Made by a program: the position numbers and the translations under genes
Notes under the pieces: generated by a model
Told to the model about the DNA's origin: nothing
Seen by the model: the letters and a program-made list of their open reading frames with translations, nothing else
Databases searched by the model: none
Assembly: GCF_015644725.1 (NCBI RefSeq)
Contig: NZ_CP064795.1
Location: forward strand, 1,486,501 to 1,550,500
Length of the DNA: 64,000 nt
Direction: 5' to 3'
Source of the DNA: Salinimonas marina
GTDB lineage: Bacteria; Pseudomonadota; Gammaproteobacteria; Enterobacterales; Alteromonadaceae
Part shown: positions 48,415 through 57,365 of the stretch, piece by piece
Layout: the number at the start of each line of letters is the position of its first letter
Numbering within the stretch: position 1 is the stretch's first letter

Positions 48415-48446
48415 GTGGTGGAGCTGGCGGGATTTGAACCCGCGTC
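48415..48446 (-). repeat. attachment-site repeat within ssrA 3' end
   Basis: 32 bp identical to 38520-38551. It forms the 3' end of ssrA (T-loop GGTTCAAATCC and acceptor with CCA). Confidence 0.93.
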
Positions 48447-48772
48447 CAGAAAATGTCTACTATTGGTACTACATGCTTAGTTTGTCTTTTGTTTAACTAC
48501 TTTGGACCCCGACAAACAGGGTTCCTGGTAGCTGTCCTGATACTGTTTCGCGGTTCAACCTCAGGAAAGTTTCCCTCGCTAGTTTGCTTATATGACCTTC
48601 CGAATCCACGCTAGCAAACTAAGCTGTGGTGGAAGGGCCTATACCGGTTATTAAGCGGCTAGTGCGTAGTTTTCGTCGTTTGCGACTATTTAAAGCGGAT
48701 TTTTTAAGAGGCAATCCGCACCTCTGCATGCACCTCCAGCGTCCTAGATCCTGTCGAATCCTAATCAGCCCC
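48416..48772 (-). ncRNA. ssrA: transfer-messenger RNA (tmRNA)
   Basis: 357 nt on the minus strand. The 5' end GGGGCTGATTAGGATTCGAC and the 3' end with GGTTCAAATCCCGCC and CCA form the tRNA-like half. The tag frame (48651-48683) starts at GCA and reads ANDENYALAA followed by two stops, the standard enterobacterial-type tag. It rescues stalled ribosomes with SmpB, whose gene lies 1.6 kb upstream on the same strand. The 3' end is the insertion site of the island. Confidence 0.97.
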
Positions 48773-49035
48773 GGAAGTCTTTTGGCTCAGCAAGTCGCTA
48801 TGATTTGCTGAATCGAAACTGCATTCTACCTTTTGCTATGACTATACACAACCAATAGTGCTGCAAGTTTACGTTTTTACTGGCTTTTTGCTTACATCGT
48901 AAACAGTAGGCCTTGCCACAATACAAATATTGGGTTGTCGGTGGGTTTATCAATACCCCGCACGCAGAATATTTACCGACAGATGCAATTTTGTGCGATT
49001 AACGATACACTGCGCCAGCCTTTTTTTAGACCTTC

Positions 49036-50280
49036 ATGAAGTTAATGAGTTCACAGTCACCGTTGTACACCTCTATTACGCTGCCGTGCGGCAAAAGTTT
49101 AAAAAATCGTATAGTGAAAGCTGCGATGGAAGAAAACATGGCGGGCGACAACCAGTTACCTGATCGCAATTTGCTCTCCCTGTACCGTTACTGGGCGCAT
49201 GGTGGCCTGGGCATGATAATCACCGGTAATGTGATGGTCGACCGGCATGCGATGACCGGGCCGGGCGGGGTGGTGCTGGAAAAAGACACCCCCATTGACA
49301 GTTTTGAACGCTGGGCTAAGGTGATCCGCTCAGGTGGCGCGCTAGCGATTATGCAAATTAACCATCCGGGCCGTCAGGTATTTAAAGCGGTGAATAAAAC
49401 CGCAATGGCGCCGTCGGCAGTGTCGCTGTCGATGGGGCGTTTCAGTAAACAGTTTGCTGATACATACGCCATGACGTGCGAAGATATTTATGCGGTGTGC
49501 CAGCGTTTTGTCGATACTGCGGTTAAGGCACAACAAGCCGGTTTTGACGGCGTGCAAGTGCATGCGGCTCACGGCTATTTACTTTCACAGTTTTTATCAC
49601 CACTCACTAATCAACGTGATGACCAGTGGGGCGGTTCGCTGTTAAACCGCGCCAGACTATTGCTAAATATTGTCTGCCAGATTCGCGCCTGCTGTGGCAG
49701 CGACTTCGCCGTGATGGTCAAATTAAATGCCGCGGATTTTCAGCGGGGTGGCCTGACGCTGGAAGACACCAAAGAAATTGTATCGCACCTGAATAAGTTA
49801 GGGGTGGATGTACTGGAAGTCTCAGGCGGCAATTATGAAGCGCCGGCCATGCAGGGACGCACCGGCGATGGTCAGGCGCTGAATCAGCATGCCTATTTCG
49901 TCGAGTTTGCCAGCCAGATAGCCGCCATTGCCCAGATGCCGGTCATGACTACCGGTGGTATTAATCGCGAAGCCAGTGCCAGGCGGGTGCTGGAGCAAGG
50001 CTGCCAGTTAGTGGGGCTGGCCAGCGCCCTGGCCATAACGCCGAATCTGGCATTAAAATGGCAACAGGGAAGCCCCCAGGCTGAGATGCCACCGCGCTGC
50101 ACCTGGCAGGACAAAACCCTGGCCTCACTGGTGACCATGGCAATGATTCGCCGGCAGTTACGTCGGCTTGGCAATGATCTGTCGACCCAGCCGGCCCCCT
50201 CACAGCTGTGGAGTTTGCTGCAGGATTTACGTCATCGCAAAAAAATGACCCGGCGCTATCACCAGTTTATCAACCAGTAA
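49036..50280 (+). CDS. NADH:flavin oxidoreductase, old yellow enzyme family
   Basis: 414 residues, one TIM barrel. The substrate/FMN region HAAHGYLLSQFLSPLTNQR and the loop DDQWGGSLLNR are the OYE-family signature, along with MTTGGINR for the FMN phosphate site. The extra FeS/FAD domain of dienoyl-CoA reductases is absent, so it is a short OYE that reduces activated double bases in enones or similar compounds. ATG 49036 or 49045 may be the start. It lies between ssrA and smpB on the opposite strand. Confidence 0.9.
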   Translation: MKLMSSQSPLYTSITLPCGKSLKNRIVKAAMEENMAGDNQLPDRNLLSLYRYWAHGGLGMIITGNVMVDRHAMTGPGGVVLEKDTPIDSFERWAKVIRSGGALAIMQINHPGRQVFKAVNKTAMAPSAVSLSMGRFSKQFADTYAMTCEDIYAVCQRFVDTAVKAQQAGFDGVQVHAAHGYLLSQFLSPLTNQRDDQWGGSLLNRARLLLNIVCQIRACCGSDFAVMVKLNAADFQRGGLTLEDTKEIVSHLNKLGVDVLEVSGGNYEAPAMQGRTGDGQALNQHAYFVEFASQIAAIAQMPVMTTGGINREASARRVLEQGCQLVGLASALAITPNLALKWQQGSPQAEMPPRCTWQDKTLASLVTMAMIRRQLRRLGNDLSTQPAPSQLWSLLQDLRHRKKMTRRYHQFINQ

Positions 50281-50376
50281 TGCCCGGGGCCTGACAGCAG
50301 ATGGCGACTGGATAAACCGGTCGCTTCTGCTTGAATGATGTAAAGCTGCTGGCGTCGCTACCGGCTTCATCTGTAA

Positions 50377-50865
50377 TTAAACGCTGTGCTTCATCACCCG
50401 TTCTTTCTGGCGTTGCCAGTCGCGATCTTTTACGGCATCGCGCTTATCATGATCGTGCTTACCTTTAGCCAGATAAATTTCCAGCTTCACCCAGCATTTT
50501 TTCCAGTACATGGCGCTGGCCACAATGGAATAACCCTGGCGGTCCCGTGCCCCCATCAGCCGTTCGAGCTCGCGCTTTTTCAGCAATAGCTTACGGGCAC
50601 GTTCCGGGGCACACACCACGTGGGTTGAGGCCTGCTGTAACGGCGTGATCCGGCAGCCTACCAAATAGGCTTCGCCATTTTGAAAAATAATATAGTTGTC
50701 GGTCAGGTTTACCTTACCTTCGCGAATACTTTTGATTTCCCATCCCTGCAACGACATACCCGCCTCAAACTTGTCTTCAAGGTGATAATCGTGACGAGCT
50801 TTTTTGTTCAGCGCGATGGTGCCGCTGGTGTTTTTGTTTGCTTTATTTCGTTTCATAACCGCCAT
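50377..50865 (-). CDS. smpB: SsrA-binding protein SmpB
   Basis: 162 residues, full length. [35 protein letters not shown] is the tmRNA-binding OB-fold core. The basic C-terminal tail ([25 protein letters not shown]) is the part that enters the ribosomal mRNA channel. It works with ssrA, encoded downstream on the same strand with one opposite-strand gene between. It is divergent from rat[11 protein letters not shown] three codons in is an alternative start. Confidence 0.97.
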   Translation of the reverse strand: MAVMKRNKANKNTSGTIALNKKARHDYHLEDKFEAGMSLQGWEIKSIREGKVNLTDNYIIFQNGEAYLVGCRITPLQQASTHVVCAPERARKLLLKKRELERLMGARDRQGYSIVASAMYWKKCWVKLEIYLAKGKHDHDKRDAVKDRDWQRQKERVMKHSV

Positions 50866-51032
50866 TATACCGATTGCGCATTTAATGTCTTTAATTTAAG
50901 GCGTTAGCCAATGCTGTTGTTACGCTTGTCAGCCATATATGGGGCACAAATCAGCATTTTTCAAAGTGTAGGTTTAGCACAATAACTCATGGTAGAATGT
51001 TAGCCAGTGTTTAATGTAGTTAGTGAATTTTA

Positions 51033-51461
51033 ATGCCGACGATTCAAAGAAGTGCGCTGGTTAATCACAGTGCTCAAGCTATGTACAATTTGGTCAACGA
51101 CGTAGAATCCTATCCTGAATTTTTACCCGGCTGTAAAGACAGCAAAATTGTGGAACAGGGGCCTGATTCAATGCAAGCGTCGCTGTTGGTGGCAAAAGCC
51201 GGAGTAAAGCAGTGGTTTACGACCCAAAATATTCTGCACCCGGCTCGGCACATTGATATGCAGCTAATTGATGGGCCATTCAAACAATTGTCGGGTGGCT
51301 GGACCTTCTCGCCGTTGTCTGATGAAGCCTGTAAAATTGAACTGAATTTACAGTTTGAATTTACCAGCAAGCTCACCGAAATGGCCTTTGGGAAAATCTT
51401 TAATGCATTGGCGGCCAGTATGGTTAAAGCCTTTACCGAACGCGCTAAACAGGTGTACTGA
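51033..51461 (+). CDS. ratA: RatA/coenzyme Q-binding START-domain protein
   Basis: 142 residues of the polyketide cyclase/START fold. The N-terminus (IQRSALVNHSAQAMYNLVNDVESYPEFLPGC) and the helix KIFNALAASMVKAFTERAKQVY match RatA/YfjG. Members bind ubiquinone-like lipids; E. coli RatA was also described as blocking 70S assembly. It is followed after 2 bp by rnfH, the conserved smpB-ratA-ratB layout. Confidence 0.93.
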   Translation: MPTIQRSALVNHSAQAMYNLVNDVESYPEFLPGCKDSKIVEQGPDSMQASLLVAKAGVKQWFTTQNILHPARHIDMQLIDGPFKQLSGGWTFSPLSDEACKIELNLQFEFTSKLTEMAFGKIFNALAASMVKAFTERAKQVY

Positions 51462-51463
51462 AG

Positions 51464-51811
51464 ATGCGCCTGCTCAATACCGAGGTGGCTTTTGCCTTGC
51501 CCGGCAAACAGTCAATAATCGAAGTCGCCATTGCAGAAGGCTCTACGGTGCAGGAAGTGATTGAAGCGTCCAAAATTACCGAGCAGTATCCCGAGATTGA
51601 TTTGAGCACGGCGAAAGTCGGTATCTGGAGTAAGGTCGTTAAGTTAACCGAAACGGTCAGAGATGGAGATAGGGTAGAGATTTACCGGCCATTGATTGCC
51701 GATCCAAAAGAAGTGCGTAAAAAGCGCGCCGAACGGGCAAAACAAGAAGGTCGGGCTGACAAGATCACCGGCGGGCGACCCAGTCAGGCCAAAACTTCTT
51801 CACAGGACTAG
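51464..51811 (+). CDS. RnfH family ubiquitin-like protein (RatB)
   Basis: 115 residues. A beta-grasp domain (~1-85; VEVAIAEGSTVQEVI-like region, DLSTAKVGIWSKVV, DGDRVEIYRPL) matches the RnfH/UPF0125 family. A basic, disordered tail follows. The function is unsettled. It begins 2 bp after ratA and overlaps the convergent MarR gene by 4 bp. Confidence 0.92.
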   Translation: MRLLNTEVAFALPGKQSIIEVAIAEGSTVQEVIEASKITEQYPEIDLSTAKVGIWSKVVKLTETVRDGDRVEIYRPLIADPKEVRKKRAERAKQEGRADKITGGRPSQAKTSSQD

Positions 51812-52287
51812 GGATTCCGATCTGAAATGCTGCCCACTTCCAAAAAGGGCGAGGCATCAATTTTTTCAGCATCCATCATGGTCGCAATGCGCTGCATCGT
51901 AGCGACCATCTGGCTTTGCTCCCATTCTTTCAAATGATTAAAGCGTTCAATAAAGTGCTCCTGTAAAGGACGTGGCGCGCTTTCAAGCGCCACATTCCCT
52001 TTATCAGTCAGATGCACACTTACCTTGCGCTTATCTTTAGTGCTGCGTATACGCTGGGCCAGGCCCCGTGTTTCCAGCCGATCCAGAATATTGGTGATCG
52101 TAGCAGGGCTCAAATTGATACTTTCCGCAATCTGACGAACCATCACGCCAGGATTGGCTTCAATATTTTGCATAACCATAAGTTGCGGGCCGGTGAGGCC
52201 CACGTCCTTACTTAGCTGCTTACTGCGCAAATCCACCGCGCGAATAACGCGGCGAAGTGCGACCAATAATTCCTCTTCTTTACGCAT
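51808..52287 (-). CDS. MarR family transcriptional regulator
   Basis: 159 residues with a winged HTH: GLTGPQLMVMQNIEANPGVMVRQIAE, recognition helix SPATITNILDRLETRGL, and wing RSTKDKRKVSVHLTDKG. It lies 30 bp after the BCCT transporter gene on the same strand, so it is likely in the same transcript and may control uptake of a compatible solute. The ligand is unknown. Confidence 0.92.
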   Translation of the reverse strand: MRKEEELLVALRRVIRAVDLRSKQLSKDVGLTGPQLMVMQNIEANPGVMVRQIAESINLSPATITNILDRLETRGLAQRIRSTKDKRKVSVHLTDKGNVALESAPRPLQEHFIERFNHLKEWEQSQMVATMQRIATMMDAEKIDASPFLEVGSISDRNP

Positions 52288-52317
52288 GCATCGTGTCCTG
52301 TGTTCTCCTACGGCAAC

Positions 52318-54294
52318 TTACTTCATCAGGTGAAGAAAGTGCTGGTGTTTGTGGTAATGATCTATGACATCGTTGATGATGGCAAGCTTGGACCAGCCTA
52401 CGATATCGTAATTCTGACCACCTTCGCTTAAATGAACCTCGGCGCGGCAATAGGTCTGGTCGGAATCACTGGCCGTCGCGGTGCCATCATCATTGGGCAC
52501 AAATTCTGGCTGTTCTTCCATAGTGACATAGACCGCATAGACAAAGTTCATCTCATCGCCCATGCCGACGGTCAGTCGCAGTGACTCGGGCTTGCTTTCA
52601 AGCACCACATTAAAGCCTTGCTCCTCAAACTCAGTACCCACTTCGCGCAGTGCCGGTTCAGCGGTTTTTTGCATAAACCGATGTACGGTACGCTCATTCG
52701 GAAAGTTGGTGATATTTTCCAGCCGGTCACGCCAGTTTTTGTCGGCTTCGGTCGGCTGAGGTTGCATTGCCGTCAACAGCAGGCTTTCGCGTTTATTGCC
52801 ATCTATACGTAGGGCTTTGAGTAAGCCATACATGGCAATCAGCAGAATCACGGCAAAAGGCAGTGCCGAGACGATGGTCATGGTTTGCAGGGCGCTAAGA
52901 CCCCCGGCATACAGCAGGATAGACGCTACCACGCCGACTAGAACTGCCCAGTACACACGTTGCCATAAAGGCGTATTGTTGCTGCCGTGAGAACAAAGCA
53001 TGTCTACAACCATGGCGCCGGAGTCACAGGAGGTCACAAAGAAAATCATAACCATGACTACGGCCAGCATCGTTAACACATCCGAGAACGGGAAGTTTTC
53101 CAAGAACACGAAGAGGGCCACCGATGAGTCGTCCTGAACCATACTGGCCAGCTGGGTCACCCCCTGGTTTAACACCAGATCAATGGCGGTATTACCAAAC
53201 ACCGTCATCCACAATAAGGTAAAGGCGGTAGGAATCAGCAATACACCGAAGATAAATTCGCGAATGGTACGGCCATAAGAAACCCGGGCAATAAATAAAC
53301 CAACAAACGGTGCCCAGGCTAGCCACCAGCCCCAGTAGAAGATAGTCCAGCCGCCAATCCAGTCGGTTTTATCGTAGGCAAATAAATTGAGCGTATTACG
53401 CACAATATCCGACAAATACGCGCCGGTATTTTGCATATAGGCTTGTAGGATAAACACCGTAGGGCCTACCACAAAAATAAACAGCAGCAGCAAAATCGCT
53501 AACACCATGTTGGTTTCGGATAACCGGCGGATGCCTTTTTCAAGACCGGTGGCTACCGACACAATGGCCAGCAGTACTACAAACGCCATAATGGCAATTT
53601 GAATCAGGCTGGTGTTCGGTATATCAAATACATAGCTTAAGCCGGAGTTAATCTGTGCAGCCCCCAGACCCAGCGAGGTGGACACACCAAAGATTGTCGA
53701 GGTAACAGCAAAGATATCGACAATATGACCGGTCCAGCCATAAATCTTATCGCCAATTAGCGGATACAGGGCAGAGCGCATGGTCAGCGGTAAATTATGA
53801 CGAAATGCAAAGTAGCCCAGAATCAGTGCCACAATCGCGTAAATAGCCCAGGCGTGAACCCCCCAGTGGAAAAACGTGGTTTTCATGGCTTCACGAACCG
53901 CATCTACCGTGCCTGGCTCAGCGGTGGGCGGGGTTTGAAAGTGCATAATAGGTTCAGCGACACCAAAAAACATCAGACCAATGCCCATGCCCGCGGCAAA
54001 CAGCATCGAGATCCAGGTTGGCATCGAAAACTCGGGTTTTGAATGATCCGGGCCTAAGCGCATCTCACCAAAACGAGAGACGCCAAGATACACCACAAAA
54101 ATCAGAATGATGGCGACGGTGGCAACATAAAACCAGCTGCCATTGGTGACTATGGTGTCCTGCGCCCCCTGAAAAATCTGGCCGGCGAAATCGGGGCCGG
54201 AGGCGGCAAAGGCCATAAGTGCAGCTATCAATATGGACGAAGATATAAATACCTTCTTGTTCAATTGACCTTGTTCGGGTTCATCACTGCTCAC
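52318..54294 (-). CDS. BCCT family betaine/choline-type transporter
   Basis: 658 residues with 12 membrane segments. The BCCT signature is clear: MLFAAGMGIGLMFFGVAEP for the glycine-rich first inverted-repeat helix, and IFYWGWWLAWAPFVGLFIARVSYGRTIREF for the Trp-rich substrate-binding helix. The C-terminal ~150-residue cytoplasmic domain is long, as in BetT, where it tunes osmotic activation. The exact substrate (choline, betaine, DMSP or similar) is not fixed. The gene is followed by a MarR regulator. Confidence 0.93.
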   Translation of the reverse strand: MSSDEPEQGQLNKKVFISSSILIAALMAFAASGPDFAGQIFQGAQDTIVTNGSWFYVATVAIILIFVVYLGVSRFGEMRLGPDHSKPEFSMPTWISMLFAAGMGIGLMFFGVAEPIMHFQTPPTAEPGTVDAVREAMKTTFFHWGVHAWAIYAIVALILGYFAFRHNLPLTMRSALYPLIGDKIYGWTGHIVDIFAVTSTIFGVSTSLGLGAAQINSGLSYVFDIPNTSLIQIAIMAFVVLLAIVSVATGLEKGIRRLSETNMVLAILLLLFIFVVGPTVFILQAYMQNTGAYLSDIVRNTLNLFAYDKTDWIGGWTIFYWGWWLAWAPFVGLFIARVSYGRTIREFIFGVLLIPTAFTLLWMTVFGNTAIDLVLNQGVTQLASMVQDDSSVALFVFLENFPFSDVLTMLAVVMVMIFFVTSCDSGAMVVDMLCSHGSNNTPLWQRVYWAVLVGVVASILLYAGGLSALQTMTIVSALPFAVILLIAMYGLLKALRIDGNKRESLLLTAMQPQPTEADKNWRDRLENITNFPNERTVHRFMQKTAEPALREVGTEFEEQGFNVVLESKPESLRLTVGMGDEMNFVYAVYVTMEEQPEFVPNDDGTATASDSDQTYCRAEVHLSEGGQNYDIVGWSKLAIINDVIDHYHKHQHFLHLMK

Positions 54295-54598
54295 GTGAAA
54301 GTCCTTCTGTTGCTTAAAAGTAAAACGACTTACTGCGCACAGGCAATAGGTGCGGCGGAATATACGCGAAGCGCAGACAAATTTAAACTTTTGACGTAAT
54401 TATTAGAGTTCAAGGTTGTTTTTGTGTAGAGTTAAAGGAAAACAATACGAAAATCAGTGAAATTCAGGTTGATTCTTTAAAAAAATAATAAGAGATGAAG
54501 CTAATCGTGCTTCTCCAGCCTAAAAAACCATCACTGTGCTAACGATTCTGTTGTAATTTTTGTCGATTGTTCTTTTAAAACAAGGGAAACACACCGTT
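54295..54598. other. divergent promoter region between BCCT and TonB receptor genes
   Basis: 304 bp, AT-rich, no supported gene. It presumably contains both promoters; I cannot name a specific operator. Confidence 0.5.
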
Positions 54599-57295
54599 AT
54601 GAAAAAGTCTCAGCTAAGCTGCGCCGTTCTGGCCGCACTGGCATCAGTATCCATCCAGGCCCAGCAAAATGATAACAATAGCCCGGGCGCCAAAATTGAA
54701 ACTATTGAGGTTACCGCGACCAAGCGCGCCGAATCTATTCAGGATGTCCCCGTAGCCGTCACCGCGTTAAATGGCGAAGCACTGGAAAATATGGGCATCG
54801 ATAACTTTCAGGATTATGTCGAGTTTCTGCCCAATGTGACCTTTCAGGGCACCGGCCCTGGACAAAATGAAATTTATATTCGGGGCGCCGCCACCACCCA
54901 GTCCAATATCATGTTGTCATCAGTGCAGGCACTGCAGCCATCCGTGGCATTTTATGTTGATGAGCAACCGGTTTCTATGGCCGGACGAAACCTGGATGTT
55001 TACGCCACCGATGTACAGCGGGTTGAAGTACTTCCGGGGCCGCAGGGCACCTTGTTCGGGGCCAGTTCGCAAGCCGGAACGGTGCGTTTAATCACCAAAA
55101 AGCCCCAGCATGATGCCTTTACCGCAGGCGCCGATACCAACATCTCGTTCACCAAAGGTGGGGATATGAGTAATGCCGTGGAAGCCTATTTCAATATGCC
55201 GGTGACCGACGATTTGGCGGTGCGCGTAGCAGCCTACAACGACCAGCAGGGTGGCTGGATTGATAATGTTCTTAATGAGCCGGGCGAAGGCGGTTACATC
55301 AGCAGCGCCCAGGTTATCAGTCGTATATCCGGTGGTGTACTGGCGGACCCGGTGGCAATGGATGCTAACCGCATCACCAATCCTGATATCAGCAGCCCAG
55401 TGGATGCGGCTGTGGTCTCACCACGCAATGATGCATTGGTTGAAGACAACTTTAATGACGCCAGCTATGCCGGCGCGCGTTTTGGTCTTTCCTATCTGTT
55501 TAATGCTGACTGGGATCTGCTGGTTCAGCATACCCAGCAAACCCTGGAAACCGAAGGCGTGTTTGCCTACGATCCAAATCTGGAAGGCGAAAGCTCTACC
55601 AACCGCTTTCAGCCTGAAGAAAATACCGATGAGTTTGGCCTGACAACCTGGACCCTGGAAGGACGGCTGGAAAAACTGGACCTGGTGTATACCGGCGGCT
55701 ATCTGGATCGGGAAATTGACACCCTGGCCGATTACACCGGTTATACCAATGGCGGCTTATTTTCGGCCTATTATGTGTGTAATTATGGCGGTAGCGTGGC
55801 GGCCGAGGATGAACGTTGTTTGGATCCGACCAAGTATTATCGTGAAGATACCACCACCACCCGCACCACCCATGAATTACGCTTTAATACCACCATGGAT
55901 ACACCGTGGCGGGTGACCGCCGGCTTATTTTACGATGACCAGGAAGTAGCGACGGTGGGTCAGTTTAACATTGCCAGCACCGAAAAATTTCCGGCTATGG
56001 CCCGTACCCTGGTAGGTACAGAAAGCATTAACAGTGATGGCGGGCCGTTTCCGGCCGATGTCAGCTTTATCAATGATATTACCCACACTATCGAGCAGGT
56101 GGCGGTTTTTGGTCAGCTTGAATACGAGCTTACCAAAGACCTGACGGCCAGTATTGGCGCGCGCTGGTATCAAATTGATGATGAATACAAAGGCTCTACT
56201 TCGACGGTGGATGTGTCCCGTCGTATTCGGGCTTTTGGAACCCTGGATGACAGCGAGCTGGCGGCCGTTGGGCTGGACCCGGTGGCGGTAAATGCCGCTA
56301 TCGACAGCGGTCAGTTGATTATCGATGATCTGGAGTCAGATGGGGTACTGTCGGTGGATGACACCATCTTTAAATTCTCGCTGGATTACAAACTGAGCGA
56401 TGATGTGCTGTTTTTTGCCAATTACTCTGAAGGTTTCCGTCCGCCGGTCACCAATCGGGTTGGTGGCGGTCTGGCGTCAAACCAGTCAGGCAAGTTTGAA
56501 AACTTCCGGATCCCGGTTTATTCCACCACCGATACGCTGGACAACTATGAAGTGGGTATGAAAGGCGACTTTCTGGATGGAATTTTACGGGTAAATGCCA
56601 CGGCGTATTACTCTGAGATCACCGACCTGCAAACCTCGCGTTTTGATCCCACCAATATCTCCTTTCTGGTCTTTACCGACAATGTGGGCGATGCGGAAAT
56701 TAAAGGAATGGACGCCAATATTACCTGGCTGGCCACCGATGATTTGGTGATCAATGCTGCCTTCAGCCTGCTCGACACTGAGCTGACCCGGATCAATTCA
56801 GAACTGGCCGGTATTTCGGCAGGCGTAGGCTCTGAACTGCCTTATTCGGCAAATTTTTCTGGTAATATCAATGCCCGCTACTTCTTTGAAATGCAGGAAG
56901 GGCGTCGCGGCTACGTTAATGGCTCGGTAAGCTACACCGGCGATCGTCTGGCCGGCATGGTGATGGATGCCTATGTGATGGAAGATGCCACGCAATTGAT
57001 TTATGGCACCGGTTCAGGGCTGACGATTGAAGATGAAGCGGCAGTGTATGAAGGCGTGACCTATGGCAATGCAGACGGCGAAACCTTCCGTGGTGGCCGC
57101 TATGTGCAGGACTCGTACTTTATTGCGAATCTGGCCGTCGGGGTTACCAACGATGTTTGGAAAGCCGAGCTTTATATCGATAATGTGTTGGATGAAAACG
57201 CGGTATTGAACATCGATACCCAGCAATTCACCCCTAAAGTGGTGACCAATCGTCCGCGTACCATCGGGGTAAGACTGTCTTACGACTACTACTAG
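54599..57295 (+). CDS. TonB-dependent outer membrane receptor
   Basis: 898 residues from ATG 54599, with AAGGG upstream. The signal peptide (MKKSQLSCAVLAALASVSIQAQ) is followed by the TonB box-like segment (IETIEVTATKR), the plug domain (~50-170, with VEVLPGPQGTLFGASSQAGT) and a 22-strand barrel ending in a C-terminal aromatic (RLSYDYY). It imports a siderophore, glycan or other large ligand. The ligand is not identifiable, and no transporter partner is adjacent. The gene is followed by a TPR-sulfotransferase, a recurring neighbour of such receptors in Alteromonadales. Confidence 0.94.
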   Translation: MKKSQLSCAVLAALASVSIQAQQNDNNSPGAKIETIEVTATKRAESIQDVPVAVTALNGEALENMGIDNFQDYVEFLPNVTFQGTGPGQNEIYIRGAATTQSNIMLSSVQALQPSVAFYVDEQPVSMAGRNLDVYATDVQRVEVLPGPQGTLFGASSQAGTVRLITKKPQHDAFTAGADTNISFTKGGDMSNAVEAYFNMPVTDDLAVRVAAYNDQQGGWIDNVLNEPGEGGYISSAQVISRISGGVLADPVAMDANRITNPDISSPVDAAVVSPRNDALVEDNFNDASYAGARFGLSYLFNADWDLLVQHTQQTLETEGVFAYDPNLEGESSTNRFQPEENTDEFGLTTWTLEGRLEKLDLVYTGGYLDREIDTLADYTGYTNGGLFSAYYVCNYGGSVAAEDERCLDPTKYYREDTTTTRTTHELRFNTTMDTPWRVTAGLFYDDQEVATVGQFNIASTEKFPAMARTLVGTESINSDGGPFPADVSFINDITHTIEQVAVFGQLEYELTKDLTASIGARWYQIDDEYKGSTSTVDVSRRIRAFGTLDDSELAAVGLDPVAVNAAIDSGQLIIDDLESDGVLSVDDTIFKFSLDYKLSDDVLFFANYSEGFRPPVTNRVGGGLASNQSGKFENFRIPVYSTTDTLDNYEVGMKGDFLDGILRVNATAYYSEITDLQTSRFDPTNISFLVFTDNVGDAEIKGMDANITWLATDDLVINAAFSLLDTELTRINSELAGISAGVGSELPYSANFSGNINARYFFEMQEGRRGYVNGSVSYTGDRLAGMVMDAYVMEDATQLIYGTGSGLTIEDEAAVYEGVTYGNADGETFRGGRYVQDSYFIANLAVGVTNDVWKAELYIDNVLDENAVLNIDTQQFTPKVVTNRPRTIGVRLSYDYY

Positions 57296-57315
57296 CCTCC
57301 GTTTAAGGTACTATT

Positions 57316-57341
57316 AACGGCAACCCACGGGTTGCCGTTTT
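57316..57341 (+). terminator. terminator after the TonB receptor gene
   Basis: AACGGCAAC and GTTGCCGTT form a 9-bp stem followed by TTT. Confidence 0.82.
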
Positions 57342-57365
57342 CATTTATCCAAAGACAAAGAATTT

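Larger units (their letters stand above)
38520..48446. mobile_element. genomic island inserted in the 3' end of ssrA
   Basis: About 9.9 kb bounded by the 32-bp direct repeat. The intact ssrA is on the right and only the repeat plus a terminator on the left. Contents: small unknown genes, a 633-aa lipoprotein, a nested triple IS and an AIPR-family protein. Base composition is AT-richer than the flanks outside the IS elements. No integrase gene is visible, so the island is either mobilised in trans or has lost its integrase. Confidence 0.82.
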
